Positions 54,468 to 63,750 are shown, counted from the stretch's first letter. The stretch: 64,000 nucleotides of DNA from Microbacterium sp. SLBN-154 (GCF_006715565.1 NZ_VFNL01000001.1:1426001-1490000); one strand, 5' to 3'. Numbers and translations are program-made. The notes: generated by a model from the letters alone, not told the origin.

Positions 54468-55148
54468 ATGACCCGCGTGGCCCTCATCGACGATCACGAG
54501 TCGGTGCGCCTCGGGCTGGAGGCCGCCTGCGCCCGCGTTGGCGCTCAGACCGTGGTGTTCTCGGGCAGTTCGGTCGCCGCATATCTCGACTGGCGGGCCT
54601 TCAGCGCCTCCGCGCCCGCCGATGTCGTGGTGCTCGACCTCACGCTCGGTGACGGGACCACGGTTTCCGAGAACGTGCGCCGGCTCGTCCGCGACGGATC
54701 GAGCGTCATCATCCACAGCGTCGCCGATCGGCCCGAGGCCGTGCGCGAAGCGCTGCTGGCGGGAGCAGCGGGGATCGTCAGCAAGTCGTCTCGTATCGAC
54801 GACGTCACCGCCGCGATCGACACGGTGTCTCGCGGCGAGCCGCTGAACAACGTCGAGTGGGCGAGCGCCATCGAAGGCGATCGCGCCTTCGCCGACGCGC
54901 AGCTGTCCGCGCGCGAGCGCGATGTTCTGCGCCTGTACGCGGCGGGCCTGCCGTTGCGTGCGGTCGCGGAACGGCTGGGAGTGGCCTACTCCACGGCCAA
55001 GGAGAACATCACGCGTGTTCGAGTGAAGTACGTCGAGGTCGGGCGGCCGGCGCCCACCAAGCTCGACCTCATGCGCCGCGCGATCGAGGACGGCATCCTG
55101 ACCCCACCGGCCGCGGACGGATCGGTCGGCCATGAGCGTCGGCGCTGA
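54468..55148 (+). CDS. LuxR/NarL-type response regulator
   Basis: This 226-residue regulator has a receiver domain with Asp8-Asp9 and phospho-acceptor Asp57 (VVVLDLTLGDG), and a C-terminal helix-turn-helix from about residue 145 (LSARERDVLRLYAAGLPLRAVAERLGVAYSTAKENI). It lies 9 bp after the methyltransferase gene and overlaps the kinase gene by 17 bp. The target genes are unknown. Confidence 0.9.
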   Translation: MTRVALIDDHESVRLGLEAACARVGAQTVVFSGSSVAAYLDWRAFSASAPADVVVLDLTLGDGTTVSENVRRLVRDGSSVIIHSVADRPEAVREALLAGAAGIVSKSSRIDDVTAAIDTVSRGEPLNNVEWASAIEGDRAFADAQLSARERDVLRLYAAGLPLRAVAERLGVAYSTAKENITRVRVKYVEVGRPAPTKLDLMRRAIEDGILTPPAADGSVGHERRR

Positions 55149-56385
55149 AGCGCAGCGCGCGGCGCCCCCCGAGGCCGTCGGGCGCATTCCGCAGGGACCG
55201 GAGAGCGCGGCATCCCTCGGCTCCTTCACGCGGCGCCGGGTCGAGCGCGTCCTCACCATCGCGATCGCGATCGGATGCCTCATCCTCGGCGCTCAGGCTT
55301 TCGTCACCGCTCTCGGGCCGAGTGACGAGGCTCCCGGGTGGCACGTGCCGCTGATGGTCCTCACCTTCGGGCCGCTGGCGGCCATGCTCATCGCCTGCGC
55401 GGTGGGGCGCGCCGTGCGGGTCTTCGCCGCACTGTTCTGCGTCTGCTACGTCGTCGCGCTGGCCCTCTGGCCGGCAGCCACCGTCGGTCAGCCGTCGGAC
55501 CCCGCCACGCAGCCCTGGATCTGGTACCTCGTGAACGTCGCCACGGTCGCCTCGGTGGTGGTCGTGCCCTTCATGTGGCAGGTGGCGTGGACGCTGATGG
55601 TGCCGATGTTCTTCGGCTCAGTGCGGATCCTCCAGACCGATGCGGCGCCGCAGCTGTGGATCCCGCTGGTGCTGGATGTCTCGTTCGCCCTCATCCTCGG
55701 GATGATGCTCATCACCCTCGGCCGGGTGTTCCGGCGGATCGCGGCCGACGTCGACGACGCCCGCACGAAGGCCGTCGCCAGCTACGCCAGGGCCGCCGCG
55801 GCCAACGCTGCGGAGGAGGAGAGGGTCGCAGTGGCCGCCCTCATGCACGACAGCGTGCTGGCCGCGCTCATCGCCAGCGAGCGCGCCGACACCGAGCGCG
55901 AGCGCACCCTCGCTGTGGCGATGGCCCGTGAGGCGCTGACCCGCTTCGCCAACACCGAGCAGGGTGTGGAGGAAGGAAGCGACGAGCCCACCGACGCCCA
56001 CGCGCTCGCCGACGCCGTCGAACGCGCCGCCGCGAACCTGGGAGCCGACCCTGCGCGCAGTCGCGACATCGAACCCGACACGCCGCCGTTGCCGGGCCGC
56101 GTCGCGCGCGCTCTCACCCTCGCCGCGACCCAGGCCGTTGCCAACGCCGTCGAGCACGCGCACGGTGAGGGGCTCGCCGTCCATGTGTCAGGGCGGGCCG
56201 ACCGGATCGCCGTCGTCGTCTCGGACACCGGCCACGGTTTCGACCTGCACGCGATCCCCGACGACAGGCTGGGGATCCGAGCGTCCATCGTCGCCCGCGT
56301 CGCGGCCGTCGGCGGCATCGCCGCCGTCGAGCCGACGCCGCAGGGGACCACGGTGACCCTGGAATGGCGGCCGGTGACCGCATGA
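55132..56385 (+). CDS. Sensor histidine kinase (NarL-partner type)
   Basis: This 417-residue kinase has four to six membrane segments between residues 40 and 200, a HisKA_3-like dimerisation region with probable phospho-His239 in VAALMHDSVLAALIASE, and a C-terminal HATPase domain (TQAVANAVEHAHGEG, VSDTGHGFD, RLGIRASI). It has no large extracellular sensor domain, so it may sense a membrane signal. It overlaps the response regulator gene upstream and the membrane protein downstream. Confidence 0.88.
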   Translation: MSVGAEAQRAAPPEAVGRIPQGPESAASLGSFTRRRVERVLTIAIAIGCLILGAQAFVTALGPSDEAPGWHVPLMVLTFGPLAAMLIACAVGRAVRVFAALFCVCYVVALALWPAATVGQPSDPATQPWIWYLVNVATVASVVVVPFMWQVAWTLMVPMFFGSVRILQTDAAPQLWIPLVLDVSFALILGMMLITLGRVFRRIAADVDDARTKAVASYARAAAANAAEEERVAVAALMHDSVLAALIASERADTERERTLAVAMAREALTRFANTEQGVEEGSDEPTDAHALADAVERAAANLGADPARSRDIEPDTPPLPGRVARALTLAATQAVANAVEHAHGEGLAVHVSGRADRIAVVVSDTGHGFDLHAIPDDRLGIRASIVARVAAVGGIAAVEPTPQGTTVTLEWRPVTA

Positions 56386-57434
56386 TCAGTGTCCGCGGCA
56401 TCCTTCTCGGCCTCGCCTTCGCCTTCACCGCCTACCTCGCGGCGCGGGGACTGTGGTGGACGGAGGACGTCCAGAACCCTTCGCTGGTGATCGCCGCGCT
56501 GCTGCTGTACCTGCCCACGACCTGGCTCTGCATCTTCTGGGAGCCCCGGCTCACCACCGACGACCCCGTCGACTCGTCCGTGACCGCCGGCGTGCGTGGA
56601 CCGACGCGCCTGCCGGTGTGGATCTCGCTGCTCGCCATCGCGAACGCCGTCGTCGTGCCCGCCGCCATCTCGATGGGGGTCGCCGCCGACATCCGCACCG
56701 AGCCTTTCGCCACGTGGTATCTCGGTGGCATCGGGGCGCTGATGACGATCGTGATGGCGCGACGGCGACCTCTCTTCGCCTGGATCGGCACCGCCATCCT
56801 CGCGGCGCTGTCGGCATGGTGGATGGGCGGACTGAATGCCCTCGCACTGGGGCTCGTCGGGTCGGTGGTGTGGGTCGTCGTCGCTCAGCTGCTCATCCGC
56901 GGGCTCGATCGTGCGGCCCGTGACACCGCGCAGCTCGCCGAACTGCAGCGGGTGTCGTCGGCCTGGCAGGCCTCTCAGCTCACCCGCCAGCGGGAGCGCC
57001 GCATCCAGGTGCAGCGCGCCCTCGCGATCGCCGGTCCGCTCCTGACCCGCACCGTGTCGACCGGCGGCCGGCTCACACCCGAGGAGCGTCTGCAGGCACG
57101 CCTTGCCGAAGGCCGGCTCCGCGACGACATGCGGGGGCCGCGTCTGCTGGACGACGACGTGCGCACCGAGGTCGAACGCCTGCGGCGCCGGGGCGCTTCG
57201 GTGACGATGCTCGACGAGGGCGGCCTCGACGGCATCGACGAACGTTCGCTCGCGGTGATCCGCGCAGAACTGGCAGAGACGCTGCGCTCGGCCACGTCCG
57301 ACCGGCTCTACATCCGCACGTCACCGCACACGCGCGTGGCGGTCACCGTGGTGGGGCGCTCGGGCTCGGAGAACGGCCTGTCCGACGAGGATGCCGTCGA
57401 CCTCTGGCGTGAGATCGACCACCCCGGTCGGTGA
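56382..57434 (+). CDS. Membrane protein partner of the two-component system, function unknown
   Basis: This 350-residue protein has about six membrane segments in its first 190 residues and a soluble C-terminal half rich in Arg/Leu (QLTRQRERRIQVQRALAIAG), likely partly coiled-coil. No catalytic motif was recognised. The ATG at 56382 overlaps the kinase stop by 4 bp, which points to a role with that kinase, for example as a sensor or regulatory subunit. The soluble half looks loosely like the dimerisation part of a kinase, without the ATPase motifs. Confidence 0.7.
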   Translation: MISVRGILLGLAFAFTAYLAARGLWWTEDVQNPSLVIAALLLYLPTTWLCIFWEPRLTTDDPVDSSVTAGVRGPTRLPVWISLLAIANAVVVPAAISMGVAADIRTEPFATWYLGGIGALMTIVMARRRPLFAWIGTAILAALSAWWMGGLNALALGLVGSVVWVVVAQLLIRGLDRAARDTAQLAELQRVSSAWQASQLTRQRERRIQVQRALAIAGPLLTRTVSTGGRLTPEERLQARLAEGRLRDDMRGPRLLDDDVRTEVERLRRRGASVTMLDEGGLDGIDERSLAVIRAELAETLRSATSDRLYIRTSPHTRVAVTVVGRSGSENGLSDEDAVDLWREIDHPGR

Positions 57435-57490
57435 CCTCTCGGTTCGCCGCGCGCGGGTCTTCCTCCTGCCTCACCTGGGGCGGGAGAGGA

Positions 57491-57553
57491 GGCGAGGGGC
57501 GGCGAAGCCGCCCGCCCCTCGCCTGAGCGAACGGTTACCCGAAAACCGTTCGC
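57491..57553. terminator. Two adjacent hairpins between the convergent operons
   Basis: GGCGAGGGGCGGC pairs, with a two-base bulge, with GCCGCCCGCCCCTCGCC at 57491-57523. Directly after it GCGAACGGTT (57527-57536) pairs perfectly with AACCGTTCGC (57544-57553). They lie between the rightward signalling operon and the leftward accDE genes and probably form a bidirectional terminator region. The rest of 57435-57695 holds a TTTTTT run near 57691-57696 and nothing else recognised. Confidence 0.55.
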
Positions 57554-57695
57554 GCAGCCAAACCGCTTGGACCGTCGAAGAGACGACGGGCGGTCGGGCC
57601 GAACGCAGAGCGTTCCAGCTCCTCCAGTATGCAAGCTCTGAAACGGTCTGTCTGTAGGTAGTTTGGGGGACAAATCGTCGATTTCGACGGTTTTT

Positions 57696-57956
57696 TCAGC
57701 CCGCGTACCGACCCCATCCGACGTCGCGGCGAAGGGGCTGGCGCAGCCCCCGCTGCGAGAGCGACCAGGCGCTCCGGGCGGGGCGGTCATCGGCGACGGC
57801 CTCGGCCGATTCGGCGGCGTACTCCTCGCTGACCACGGCGATGAGGGCGGCGAGTTCCTCCTCGGTCGGCGCACCGCGACGCACGTCGATCGCGACGGGC
57901 GGCAGGGCCTCACCGGACTCGCCCGCTCCGCCGCGGGGATCGCTCGCCGTGCTCAC
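57696..57956 (-). CDS. accE: Acyl-CoA carboxylase epsilon subunit
   Basis: This 86-residue protein matches the small actinobacterial AccE/PccE type: a variable N-terminus, the conserved [20 protein letters not shown], then an acidic/alanine stretch and the C-terminal [12 protein letters not shown] with a final GWGRYAG. The epsilon subunit helps to hold the alpha and beta subunits together. Its ATG overlaps the accD stop by 4 bp. Confidence 0.9.
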   Translation of the reverse strand: MSTASDPRGGAGESGEALPPVAIDVRRGAPTEEELAALIAVVSEEYAAESAEAVADDRPARSAWSLSQRGLRQPLRRDVGWGRYAG

Positions 57957-59542
57957 AGCGGGATGTTCCCGTGCTTCTTCGGGGGCAGGCTCGCCCGCTT
58001 CCCGCGGAGGGAGCGCAGCGCCTTTGCGACCGCGACCCGGGTCTGAGCCGGCTCGATGATCCCGTCGAGTTCACCGCGCTCGGCGGCGAGGAAAGGAGAC
58101 GCGACGTTGTAGGTGTATTCGTTGGCGAGGCGGGTGCGGACCGCCGCGACATCCTCTCCCGCTTCCTCAGCGCGCTTGATCTCGCCGCGGTAGAGGATGT
58201 TCACCGCCCCCTGGCCGCCCATCACCGCGATCTCGGCGGTCGGCCAGGCGAGGTTGACGTCGGCGCCGAGCTGCTTGGAGCCCATCACAATGTAGGCGCC
58301 GCCGTAGGCCTTGCGCAGGATGACCGTGACCAGGGGGACCGTGGCCTCGGCGTAGGCGTACAGCAGCTTCGCACCGCGGCGGATGACGCCGGTCCACTCC
58401 TGATCGGTGCCGGGGAGGTACCCGGGCACGTCGACGAGGGTGAGGATCGGTACGGAGAACGCGTCGCAGAAGCGGACGAACCGGCTCGCCTTCTCGCCCG
58501 CGTCGATGTTGAGGGTCCCCGCCATCTGCGAGGGCTGATTGGCGATCACGCCCACCGTGCGCCCCTCGACCCGGCCGAAGCCGATCACGATGTTCGGGGC
58601 GAAGAGGGGTTGCACCTCGAGGAAGTCGCCGTCGTCGACCAGGTGGCCGATGACGCCGTGGATGTCGTAGGGCTGGTTCGCCGAGTCGGGGATGACGGCG
58701 TTGAGGCTCCGATCGGCGTCGGTCGTCTCGAACTCGAACGCCGTCTCGTAGACCGGCAGCTCCGACATGTTGTTGTCGGGGAGGAACCCCAGGAGCGTGC
58801 GGGCGTAGTCGATTGCGTCGTCCTCGTCCTCGGCGAGATAGTGCGCCACGCCGGACCGGGTGTTGTGGGTGTGCGCGCCGCCGAGCTCCTCCATCCCCAC
58901 GTCTTCGCCGGTGACGGTCTTGATCACGTCGGGCCCGGTGACGAACATCTGGCTGGTCTTGTCGACCATGATGACGAAGTCGGTCAGGGCAGGGGAGTAC
59001 ACCGCGCCGCCGGCGGCGGGTCCCATGATGAGGGAGATCTGGGGGATGACGCCCGAGGCGGCGGTGTTCAGGCGGAAGATCTCGCCGTACTTGCCCAGGG
59101 CCACCACGCCCTCCTGGATGCGGGCGCCGCCGGAGTCGAGGATCCCGATGATCGGGATGCCGCCGCGGAGGGCGAACTCCATGATCTTGATGATCTTGTC
59201 ACCGGCGACCTCGCCGAGCGAACCGCCGAAGGTGGAGAAGTCCTGCGCGTAGACCGCGACCGTCCGGCCGTGGATCGTGCCGGTTCCCGTGACGACCGAG
59301 TCGCCGTAGGGGCGGGACCGGTCCATGCCGAATGCGGTGGTGCGGTGGCGGACGTACTCGTCGAACTCGACGAACGAGCCGGTGTCGACCAGCAGCTCGA
59401 TCCGTTCGCGGGCGGTGAGCTTGTGCTTGGCGTGTTGCTTCTGCTGCGCCGTCGCCTCGGCGTCGAGAACGGCCTCCTGATAGCGCGCCCGAAGGTCTGC
59501 GATCTTGCCGGCGGTCGTGTAGAGGTCGGGCTGATCGGTCAC
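57953..59542 (-). CDS. accD: Acyl-CoA carboxylase beta subunit (carboxyltransferase)
   Basis: This 529-residue carboxyltransferase moves the carboxyl group from biotin to acetyl- or propionyl-CoA. It has both half-domains, with [19 protein letters not shown] and [17 protein letters not shown] in the first and [14 protein letters not shown] and [24 protein letters not shown] in the second. The start used is GTG at 59542, just before [15 protein letters not shown]. It pairs with AccE downstream and AccA3 some 5 kb away. Confidence 0.95.
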   Translation of the reverse strand: MTDQPDLYTTAGKIADLRARYQEAVLDAEATAQQKQHAKHKLTARERIELLVDTGSFVEFDEYVRHRTTAFGMDRSRPYGDSVVTGTGTIHGRTVAVYAQDFSTFGGSLGEVAGDKIIKIMEFALRGGIPIIGILDSGGARIQEGVVALGKYGEIFRLNTAASGVIPQISLIMGPAAGGAVYSPALTDFVIMVDKTSQMFVTGPDVIKTVTGEDVGMEELGGAHTHNTRSGVAHYLAEDEDDAIDYARTLLGFLPDNNMSELPVYETAFEFETTDADRSLNAVIPDSANQPYDIHGVIGHLVDDGDFLEVQPLFAPNIVIGFGRVEGRTVGVIANQPSQMAGTLNIDAGEKASRFVRFCDAFSVPILTLVDVPGYLPGTDQEWTGVIRRGAKLLYAYAEATVPLVTVILRKAYGGAYIVMGSKQLGADVNLAWPTAEIAVMGGQGAVNILYRGEIKRAEEAGEDVAAVRTRLANEYTYNVASPFLAAERGELDGIIEPAQTRVAVAKALRSLRGKRASLPPKKHGNIPL

Positions 59543-59625
59543 GGGTTCCACCCTATCGGCGGGCGCTCGCGAGCCCTTGGAGGGTTCGCACAAGCGGTTC
59601 GGGGTTCCGCTGTGCCCGGCGCACG

Positions 59626-59657
59626 CCTGCGCACCTGCGCACCTGCGCACCTGCGCA
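59626..59657. repeat. 8-bp tandem repeat, four units
   Basis: CCTGCGCA is repeated four times without interruption in the 221-bp gap between accD and the nuclease pseudogene. Such an octamer run is prone to slippage. Confidence 0.85.
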
Positions 59658-59695
59658 CCGCGCTGCGCCCGCTCGCATCCGTCCGTCCCCTTCGC

Positions 59696-59765
59696 CGCGC
59701 GCGTACGATCGGCCCGCGCGAGTACCTTCCGGACGTTTCTGTACTCCGCCCGACCGATCGTCCTC
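59696..59765. repeat. Palindrome-ended element, family 2, copy A
   Basis: This is a 70-bp element. The left end is CGCGCGCGTACGATCGGCCC and the right end GTACTCCGCCCGACCGATCG, finishing TCCTC. ACGATCGG and CCGATCGT form inverted ends. The central 25 bp differ completely from copy B. Its right end overlaps the stop codon of the nuclease pseudogene. Confidence 0.87.
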
Positions 59766-60605
59766 ACGCCAGCGCCCCGCGGGGCGCGAGGTGAAGGCCC
59801 TGAGCGAGTGCCCGCAGCACCTCGGCCTGGACCCGCGGCCAATGGTGCACGACATCGACGTAGTCGAAGCGGAAGACCGTGTACCCGAGGGAGCGCAGCA
59901 GCCGGTCGTGGCGAATGTCCTTTCGTCGCTGCGCCGCATCGGAGTGGTGCGCGAAGCCATCGATCTGGATCACCAGGCGATCCCCGATGAGACCGTCCAC
60001 GGGTTGGCCGCCGATCACCACCTGCTGCAGACGCTCACGCCCACCCGGCGCATCCCCGCCACGAACCGCGTCTCGAGGCCCGAATCCGAGAGGGCACCCG
60101 CGGTGTCGGCCAACTGGCGCGCAACCGTGGTCCGCCAGGCGACCGCGCGGAGATGCGCGGAGGTGATGACGCCGCGCTGGAGGGCCGATTCCCACACGAC
60201 GAGGGCGTCGGCGAAGGGAAGGCAGGCCGCCACCGCGGCCAGCACGTTTTCGATCGCGTCGACGAGTTCGCGCGCCGGTGCGAGAGCGACCGGCTGCGCA
60301 CGGTGAAGGCGCACCACAGAGGACCCGCTGCTCGAATGAGGCGGGAGGCGGACGTGCGGGCGGGTCGTGCCCTCGGAGCGCCACAGGCCGAACGCATCCG
60401 TGGCGCTCACACAGGTCACGACGCCGCCGAGGGTCGCAGCATGGCGCAGGCGCAGATCGAGATCGGGAGCCGCCACCCAGGTGCGTCGCAGCAGTTCGAG
60501 GCCCTGCTCGGCCATCGCTCGGCGGAGGGCGTCCGGGCGCCATCCGTTCTCGAGAAGGGTGGCGCGGTGCAGGTATCCCTGAGCGGGAAGGATGATGCGT
60601 CGCAT
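59764..60605 (-). pseudogene. DUF559-type nuclease gene with a one-base frameshift
   Basis: The first frame runs from ATG at 60605 (MRRIILPAQGYLHRATLLEN) to a premature stop near 60015. The conserved C-terminal part continues in another frame as [20 protein letters not shown], then [20 protein letters not shown], ending at 59764. A single missing base near 60025-60033 (GTC-TGCAGCAG) explains the break. The restored protein would be 280 residues, with an N-terminal helical domain and a Vsr/DUF559-like core (Glu in GLETRF, Asp in QPVDGLI, the IDG..HH motif). It could be a real inactivation or an assembly error. Both flanks carry family 2 elements. Confidence 0.8.
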
Positions 60606-60919
60606 CCGGTCAGCATCGCGGCGGCGCGATGCGGGCGAGCGAGCCGCGCGGCAAACTGGGGATGACCCGGCGTCGGCGCCTCGTGTGCAGGAACGGATGC
60701 CGCGAGGGTGCCCTCTGCGCCTGCCTCGCGCGCGTACGATCGGCCCAGACGCGGACACCGCGCGGGGAAAAGTACTCCGCCCGGCCGATCGTCCTCGCGC
60801 AGAGAGGCCGCGGGGGTGAGCGGAGAGGAGCGAGGGTCGCGGGTCGCGAGGGTGAGACGCCGCGCCGCGCCGTGCGCAAGCCCCCCGCGTGCCGGACCGA
60901 CCGCGCATAGGGTGAGGTC
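60606..60919. other. Spacer between nuclease pseudogene and birA
   Basis: This 314-bp region between two divergent genes contains element copy B of family 2 (60727-60796) and GC-rich sequence with no credible reading frame. The birA promoter must lie to the right of about 60800 or overlap the element. Confidence 0.55.
60727..60796. repeat. Palindrome-ended element, family 2, copy B
   Basis: This 70-bp element is the same length as copy A and in direct orientation. The left end is CGCGCGCGTACGATCGGCCC and the right end GTACTCCGCCCGGCCGATCG, finishing TCCTC. It lies 121 bp upstream of the pseudogene's ATG. Confidence 0.87.
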
Positions 60920-61717
60920 ATGCCGATCCCCACCGACGGGTATCCCCGCGCCGCCGCCGTCAGCCCCCGCGTCCAGATCACCGAGTCCACCGACTCCACC
61001 AACGCCGACGTCCTCGTCGCCGCCGGCGCCGACCCGGCCGGCTGGCCGCACCTCTCGGTGCTCCTCACCACCGACCAGCGCGCGGGGCGCGGCCGCCTCG
61101 ACCGCAGCTGGACCACCCCGCCCGGGACCGCCCTGGCGATGTCGGTCGTCGTCCGGGTGCCCGCACTCCCCGTCGCAGCGCGCGGGTGGATCCCGCTCGT
61201 CGCCGGCGCCGCGATGGCCCGCGCCGTCGGCGCCCAGCTGCGCGGCACGCCCCACTCGGCCACGCTCAAGTGGCCGAACGACGTCCTCATCGACGGCGGC
61301 AAGGTCTGCGGCATCCTCGCCGAGGTCGTCCCGGGCGATCCCGACACCGTCGTCGTCGGTGCCGGGGTGAACACGCGGATGACGCGGGCAGACCTCCCGG
61401 TCGACACCGCCGTCTCCTTCGCCGCCCTCGGCCTCACCTGCGACGACGACCGCCTCGTCGCCGACTTCCTCTCGGCGCTCGACGAGCAGCTCAGCGCGCT
61501 GGTCGCCGGGCGAGGGGATGCCGCGGCATCCGGCGTCTCCGGAGAGGTGAGCGCCCTGTGCTCGACCCTCGGTGCCGACGCCGCCGTGCAGCTGCCCGAC
61601 GGCACCCGGCTCACCGGCCGTGCCGCGCGGCTGGACGCCGACGGACGGCTGGTCGTGGAGGACGCCACCGGCCTCGAGACCGCGGTCTCGGCCGGAGACG
61701 TCGTGCACGTGCGCTGA
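60920..61717 (+). CDS. birA: Biotin--[acetyl-CoA-carboxylase] ligase
   Basis: This 265-residue enzyme activates biotin with ATP and attaches it to the BCCP lysine of AccA3. It contains TTDQRAGRGRLDRSW (biotinyl-AMP loop), LKWPNDVLIDGGKVCGILAE and a small C-terminal SH3-like domain (RLTGRAARLDADGRLVVED). It lacks an N-terminal DNA-binding domain, so it is the non-regulatory group I type. It is close to the carboxylase genes it serves. Confidence 0.95.
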   Translation: MPIPTDGYPRAAAVSPRVQITESTDSTNADVLVAAGADPAGWPHLSVLLTTDQRAGRGRLDRSWTTPPGTALAMSVVVRVPALPVAARGWIPLVAGAAMARAVGAQLRGTPHSATLKWPNDVLIDGGKVCGILAEVVPGDPDTVVVGAGVNTRMTRADLPVDTAVSFAALGLTCDDDRLVADFLSALDEQLSALVAGRGDAAASGVSGEVSALCSTLGADAAVQLPDGTRLTGRAARLDADGRLVVEDATGLETAVSAGDVVHVR

Positions 61718-61792
61718 TCCGATTCCGAGCGGGAGCAGCGCTCGCCGGGTGTGGTGCGCCCGAATGTCGGGCCCTGCCCCGACAATGGGTGC

Positions 61793-62377
61793 ATGACGCA
61801 CCCGACCAGCTTCGCCGGGCGTCCTGCCACTCCCGCACCGGGGGTGCCGACGCCCGAGCTGCGGATCGCCCGGGTGCGCTCGCATGCCAGAAGGCTCTTC
61901 TGGTCGGCGCTCATCCTCATCGCCGTCGCCGGCGCGGCCGGATTCTTCTGGGGCAACCTGCCGTCACCGTTCGAGAATTGGATGCTGCTGACCGCGGCGG
62001 CCGTCGTCGTGTTCCTCCTCGTGCTCCTGCCGTTCGTGGCCTGGTGGAGTCGCGTCTACACGATCACGACGCGAAGGGTCATCGAGCGTTCCGGCATCTT
62101 CGCCACACGTCGCCGCGATCTGTCGCATGTGCGGGGCTACACGATCCAGGTGCGTCGAGGCATTCTGCAGCGGATGTGGGGAGCGGGAACCCTCACCCTC
62201 TCCAACGGTGCCGACGAGCCGCTCCGGATGAAGAACATCCCCGGCGTCGTCCTCGTGCACGAGGTGCTCGTCGACCAGGTCGAGGTCAACCAGATCCTCG
62301 CGCATCGGGATGCGCAGTCCTCGGTGTCGGGGCCGTACCCGCCCGGACCGCCGCCACCTCTGCCGCAGCTCGGCTGA
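61793..62377 (+). CDS. Membrane PH-domain protein (bPH2/YdbS-like)
   Basis: This 194-residue protein has two membrane helices (about residues 35-57 and 62-83) followed by a bacterial PH domain (SRVYTITTRRVIERSGIFATRRRDLSHVRGYTIQVRRG) and a proline-rich C-terminal tail ending GPYPPGPPPPLPQLG. Function is unknown. The ATG at 61793 is used. Its place between birA and purK is a frequent Microbacteriaceae arrangement, as far as I recall. Confidence 0.82.
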   Translation: MTHPTSFAGRPATPAPGVPTPELRIARVRSHARRLFWSALILIAVAGAAGFFWGNLPSPFENWMLLTAAAVVVFLLVLLPFVAWWSRVYTITTRRVIERSGIFATRRRDLSHVRGYTIQVRRGILQRMWGAGTLTLSNGADEPLRMKNIPGVVLVHEVLVDQVEVNQILAHRDAQSSVSGPYPPGPPPPLPQLG

Positions 62378-62528
62378 GGCGGTTCGCGCCTGTCGGAGGG
62401 ACGGCGACGGGGCGGGAACGGTCGCCTGCGCCGGCCCCGCGTCTGCGTGAACTCGCCGACTGCGCGAAGATGGCCACGGCGCGAAAAGGCCACGGCGCGA
62501 AAGAAGCAGTCGAGCGGAAGGATGTCCC

Positions 62529-63662
62529 ATGGCGTTGCGAGTCGGAGTCGTCGGGGGAGGGCAGCTGGCGCGGATGATGATCGCGCCGGCCGTCGAGCTG
62601 GGGGTCGAACTGCGGGTCCTGGCTGAGGACGACGGGATGGCCGCGGCGCTCGCCGCTACCGCGGTCGGCGACTACCGCGACGCCGACACCGTGCTGCGGT
62701 TCGCCCGCGACGTCGATGTCGTCACCTTCGACCACGAGCATGTGCCCCAGGACGTCCTCGGCGCCCTCGTCGATGCAGGTGTGGCCGTGCGCCCCGGGCC
62801 CCACGCGCTGCAGTTCGCCCAGGACAAGCTGCACATGCGCCGGCGCCTCGCCGAACTCGGCATGCCTCAGCCCGACTGGGCAGCCGTCAGCGATGCCGCC
62901 GGGGTCGGGGCCTTTCTCGCCGACCACGGCGGCCGTGCCGTGGTAAAGACTCCGCGGGGTGGATATGACGGCAAGGGCGTGCGCGTGGTGTCGTCTGAGC
63001 ACGACGCCGACGACTGGTTCACAGCCCTCGCCGAAGACGGTCGCGGCGGCGAGCTCCTCATCGAAGAGCTTGTTCCCTTCACGCGCGAACTCGCCCAGCA
63101 GGTCGCTCGCCGCCCGTCGGGCGAGGTACGGGCGTACCCCCTCGTCGAGACGGTCCAGCGCGACGGCGTCTGCGCCGAGGTGCTGGCCCCCGCCCAGCGC
63201 ACCGGTGAACGCGAGCAGCAGGTCACCAGCGAGGTCGCCGTCGGTATCGCAGAGGGGCTGGATGTGTCGGGGATGCTGGCGGTCGAACTCTTCGAGACCA
63301 CCGACCGTGTGCTCGTGAACGAGCTCGCGATGCGCCCCCACAACAGCGGCCACTGGACACAGGACGGCGCGGTGACGAGCCAGTTCGAGCAGCACCTGCG
63401 CGCCGTGCTCGACCTCCCGCTCGGCGACCCCACTCCGAAGGCACCGTGGACCGTCATGATCAACATCCTCGGGGGTCCCGCCGAGGGCGGCCTCACCGAG
63501 CGATTCGGCGACGCGATGGCCCGCCACCCCGAGGCGAAGGTGCACACGTACGGCAAGGCGCCGCGACCCGGCCGCAAGGTGGGGCACGTCAACGTCTCGG
63601 GCGACGACCTCGACGACGTCGCCTACGCCGCGCGGGCGGCCGCGGCGGTGTTCCTGGACTGA
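62529..63662 (+). CDS. purK: N5-carboxyaminoimidazole ribonucleotide synthase
   Basis: This 377-residue ATP-grasp enzyme carboxylates AIR with bicarbonate in purine synthesis. It starts LRVGVVGGGQLARMMIAPAVELG, contains KTPRGGYDGKGVRVV for ATP binding and ELAMRPHNSGHWTQDGAVTSQFEQHLRAVL. The length is normal. The product goes to PurE, encoded next. Confidence 0.95.
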   Translation: MALRVGVVGGGQLARMMIAPAVELGVELRVLAEDDGMAAALAATAVGDYRDADTVLRFARDVDVVTFDHEHVPQDVLGALVDAGVAVRPGPHALQFAQDKLHMRRRLAELGMPQPDWAAVSDAAGVGAFLADHGGRAVVKTPRGGYDGKGVRVVSSEHDADDWFTALAEDGRGGELLIEELVPFTRELAQQVARRPSGEVRAYPLVETVQRDGVCAEVLAPAQRTGEREQQVTSEVAVGIAEGLDVSGMLAVELFETTDRVLVNELAMRPHNSGHWTQDGAVTSQFEQHLRAVLDLPLGDPTPKAPWTVMINILGGPAEGGLTERFGDAMARHPEAKVHTYGKAPRPGRKVGHVNVSGDDLDDVAYAARAAAAVFLD

Positions 63663-63667
63663 GCAGC

Positions 63668-63750
63668 AACGGCGCTTGCGCGCCGACGGCGCCCTCAGGA
63701 ACGGCGCGTGCGCGCCGACGGCACCCTGAGCACCGGCGCTGCGCGCCGTT
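63668..63750. repeat. 32-bp tandem repeat between purK and purE
   Basis: Two full units (63668-63699 and 63700-63731) starting AACGGCGC and containing GCGCGCCGACGGC, plus a partial third, fill the purK-purE gap. Each unit is itself able to form a short GGCGC/GCGCC hairpin. Confidence 0.7.

Noticed and set aside
60416..61885. A 489-codon minus-strand frame opposite birA
   Set aside because: birA has clear ligase motifs on the plus strand. This frame is its antisense shadow joined to the 5' part of the nuclease pseudogene region in another frame.
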